From Colias croceus (Eukaryota; Arthropoda; Insecta; Lepidoptera; Pieridae), in NCBI RefSeq assembly GCF_905220415.1, contig NC_059566.1:2666001-2730000 (forward strand): 64,000 nt of DNA, written 5' to 3'. The position numbers and the translations under genes are program-made. Positions 51,801 to 54,800 of the stretch are shown piece after piece; position 1 is the stretch's first letter; the number at the start of each line of letters is the position of its first letter. Below the pieces are notes generated by a model. The model was not told the origin of the DNA and ran no database searches. It worked only from the letters and a program-made list of their open reading frames with translations.

Positions 51801-54800
51801 CTATTTTAGCGCGTAACAATATCTTTATGATTATTACTAATTAAACAACTCAAAACTGCAAGTGTTTCAAATATTATTGAAAGAACGTTTCAAATCGGCC
51901 ATCAACTTTTAACTACCAAGAAGTACTTTTTAATGTTACATTTTTAGATGCTGGATACGAGTTTTTTGGGCTAATGTGACAGTCAAGTTGCCACTTGTTA
52001 ATAACTCAGAATACCTATCGTAAAATTTAAAATGAATTCAAGAAAATGAAAATATATAAATATTTTTTATAAATAAAAAGAAAAGCGTTGGTAATAAGTA
52101 AATACATATCGATCTTTGGTGTTAAATTAGGTAAATAATTTTTTATGTTATAATAATTGAGAAAGAAAGAAACCGTTGACTAATATAAGTGATAACTGCG
52201 TTAAAAACAACCGACTTCAAACTTGCACTTGCAAAATTTACAAATACCTACAGACAAAAATGCTCATAAAATAAAAACTACTGGGCCTATCCGAATAAAA
52301 TTTTTATGGGACCAATTCGACACCATCCCGCATCGAACAAAAAAAGAATCACGTAAATCGGTTCAGAAACCTCGGAGTAATCGGTGTACATACATAAAAA
52401 AAAAAAAAAAATATACCGGCCGAATTGATAACCTCCTCCTTTTTTTTGAAGTCGGTTAAAAACATTTATTTTATAAGCATTATTTTTCGGACCTTCTTTC
52501 TATCAACGCACAGCATAAACTACTGGATCGATTGGGCTGAAATTTGGCATGTACATAGCCACTTTTGATATAGGCAATAGGCATCCGTTAAGTAAGGTGG
52601 TTACTATTTTTCTGTATTTTGACGATTCTAAAGCCCTTCTTAGCAAGCGCTATGTAGTTACGTTTGAATTTGCGAGCATTTTGATAAATTTTTCCCCCAA
52701 AGGGATAAAATACAGGAATAAAGTTTGTACTAAGGATATATCTTATTTTGAACACGCGGCCGAAGCGAAGGCGAAGCTGCGGGCAACAACTAGATAAAAC
52801 ATGACATGCGCAGATGCTCCGGCCTAGCTCATAACTTATTTATCTGTATTAAAAATATAACGCACAGCAATAGCTGTTGTAAAATATCTGTTAGGTTTAT
52901 TTAAAATCTGTTAACATAATACTATGCTTTTGTTTGTCACTGACCTCCTAAACGGCTGTAACGATTTTTATAAAATGTTCGAAAACGGATGTGATCAATT
53001 CGACAACAGTTCAGATTTACAAGCCAATCGCAATAAGCCGCGTTCAAAAACTTATAATAAATTAATTCTTACCAAAATTTCAGCTATCACTCTCAACGAA
53101 TCACGTAAACTACTAACTAACAATTCAATGCCTAGTGCTTTAGTGCACATGCGCGAATTTAGTGTTCAAAATAAACCCTGGATACCCGGGACGGAAACTT
53201 GTTGCACTATTGATTAATGTATGGCCAATGTTGGTCAAACGTTCCCGCCAATGTCGGCCATCACAACGAAACGTTGAAAGACTTTTAATGCAAATGTTCG
53301 TTCCAATGTTGGTTAGTTGTTAATGTTGGCGTCAATGTTGTCCATTACAATAAATATTTGAAGGAATTTTAATGGCGTATAATTTATGTTTATATCAATA
53401 CTATCTTTCCATTCGCGTAGTCAAAAACTTTGTCGTAACGCTAAATTGAATATGGCGCCCTAAAGGCATATTTAATTAATTGAAAGCCTTCGCAATTGCA
53501 ATTTTCTCATGTTCGCATTTAGCATTCGATTATTTATAAATTAAGTGTACTGTACTCGCATATAAAAACTACTTATTCTAAAATATAACATTGAGCTCAT
53601 TTAATATTCCATACTAATATTATAAATGCGAAAGTAACTCTGTCTGTCTGTCTGTTACTCAATCACGCCTTAACTACTGAACCAATTTGCATGAAATTTG
53701 GTATAGAGATATTTTGATACCCGAGAAAGGACATAGGCTTTTTTTACCCCGGGACATAGGATAGGTTTTATCCAGAGGGGTTAGACAAGTGGCTTTCTAT
53801 TAGCGTAACGTTTGATAGAATAGATTATGAATGTATGAGATTGACATAAGCTGTAGATAAATGTATCGACAGCTTACGTCAATCTCATACATTCATAATC
53901 TATTCTATCAAACGTTACGCTAATAGAAAGCCACTTGTCTAGGGGGGCAGGCAATCCCACGGGAACGGGAACTATGCGGGTTTTTCTATGACTGCGCGTG
54001 CGAAGTCGCTGGCGGAAAGCTAGTGAGTAAATAAATGTTAGATTTTTTGTTTTGTAGCATAATATATTATGTTACTTACTGATAATTCCCTTTGCTGCTG
54101 ACGCTGCTAGACTCGTCTTTGTACGCACGATTCCATGTTGTGTTCGAACGTGGGTTACTCCTTTCCTTCTCGTCGTAATCATGGTTCTTTTTCTATTGAC
54201 AAATAGAAATTATTATTATATCTATAAAGTATTATATTGTTTACTAGCGGTCCGCCCCGGCTTCGCCCGTGGTACATATTTACGTTTTCTCTACATAAGA
54301 ACCATCCTCGTACTTCAAGGAATATAACAAAAAAAGAATTATCGAAATCGGTCCACCCGTTCACGCGTGATGCCATGACAACGCGAAACGGGTTTCATTT
54401 TTATATATTGTTTATTATAAAGTAATATTAATGTACAAAATTTTTTAGAATAAAAAAATGTAGATATGAAAAAAAAAATCGATCACAAGGCGGGATTTGA
54501 ATCCGCGCCTTTATTTCAATTCTTTAAAAACTGATATTTTTAAAGCATTTCAATGCTAATAAACTAAAAAATATCACATTTTTTATGTAAAATAAAATAT
54601 GGACATATTTGTTTCCATGTAGAATCGAATTTGTACTAACAACATAATAATATCAATTATCATCCTTTTTTTGCCTATAAATGTGAACTATTTTCATATT
54701 TTTGTGAATACTTTAACCGCTAATTTACTCTTACCTTATGAGAAATAGAAACATTGAGTTTAAGTGGTTCCGACTTGTTAAGTTTCATCATTGCTAACTT

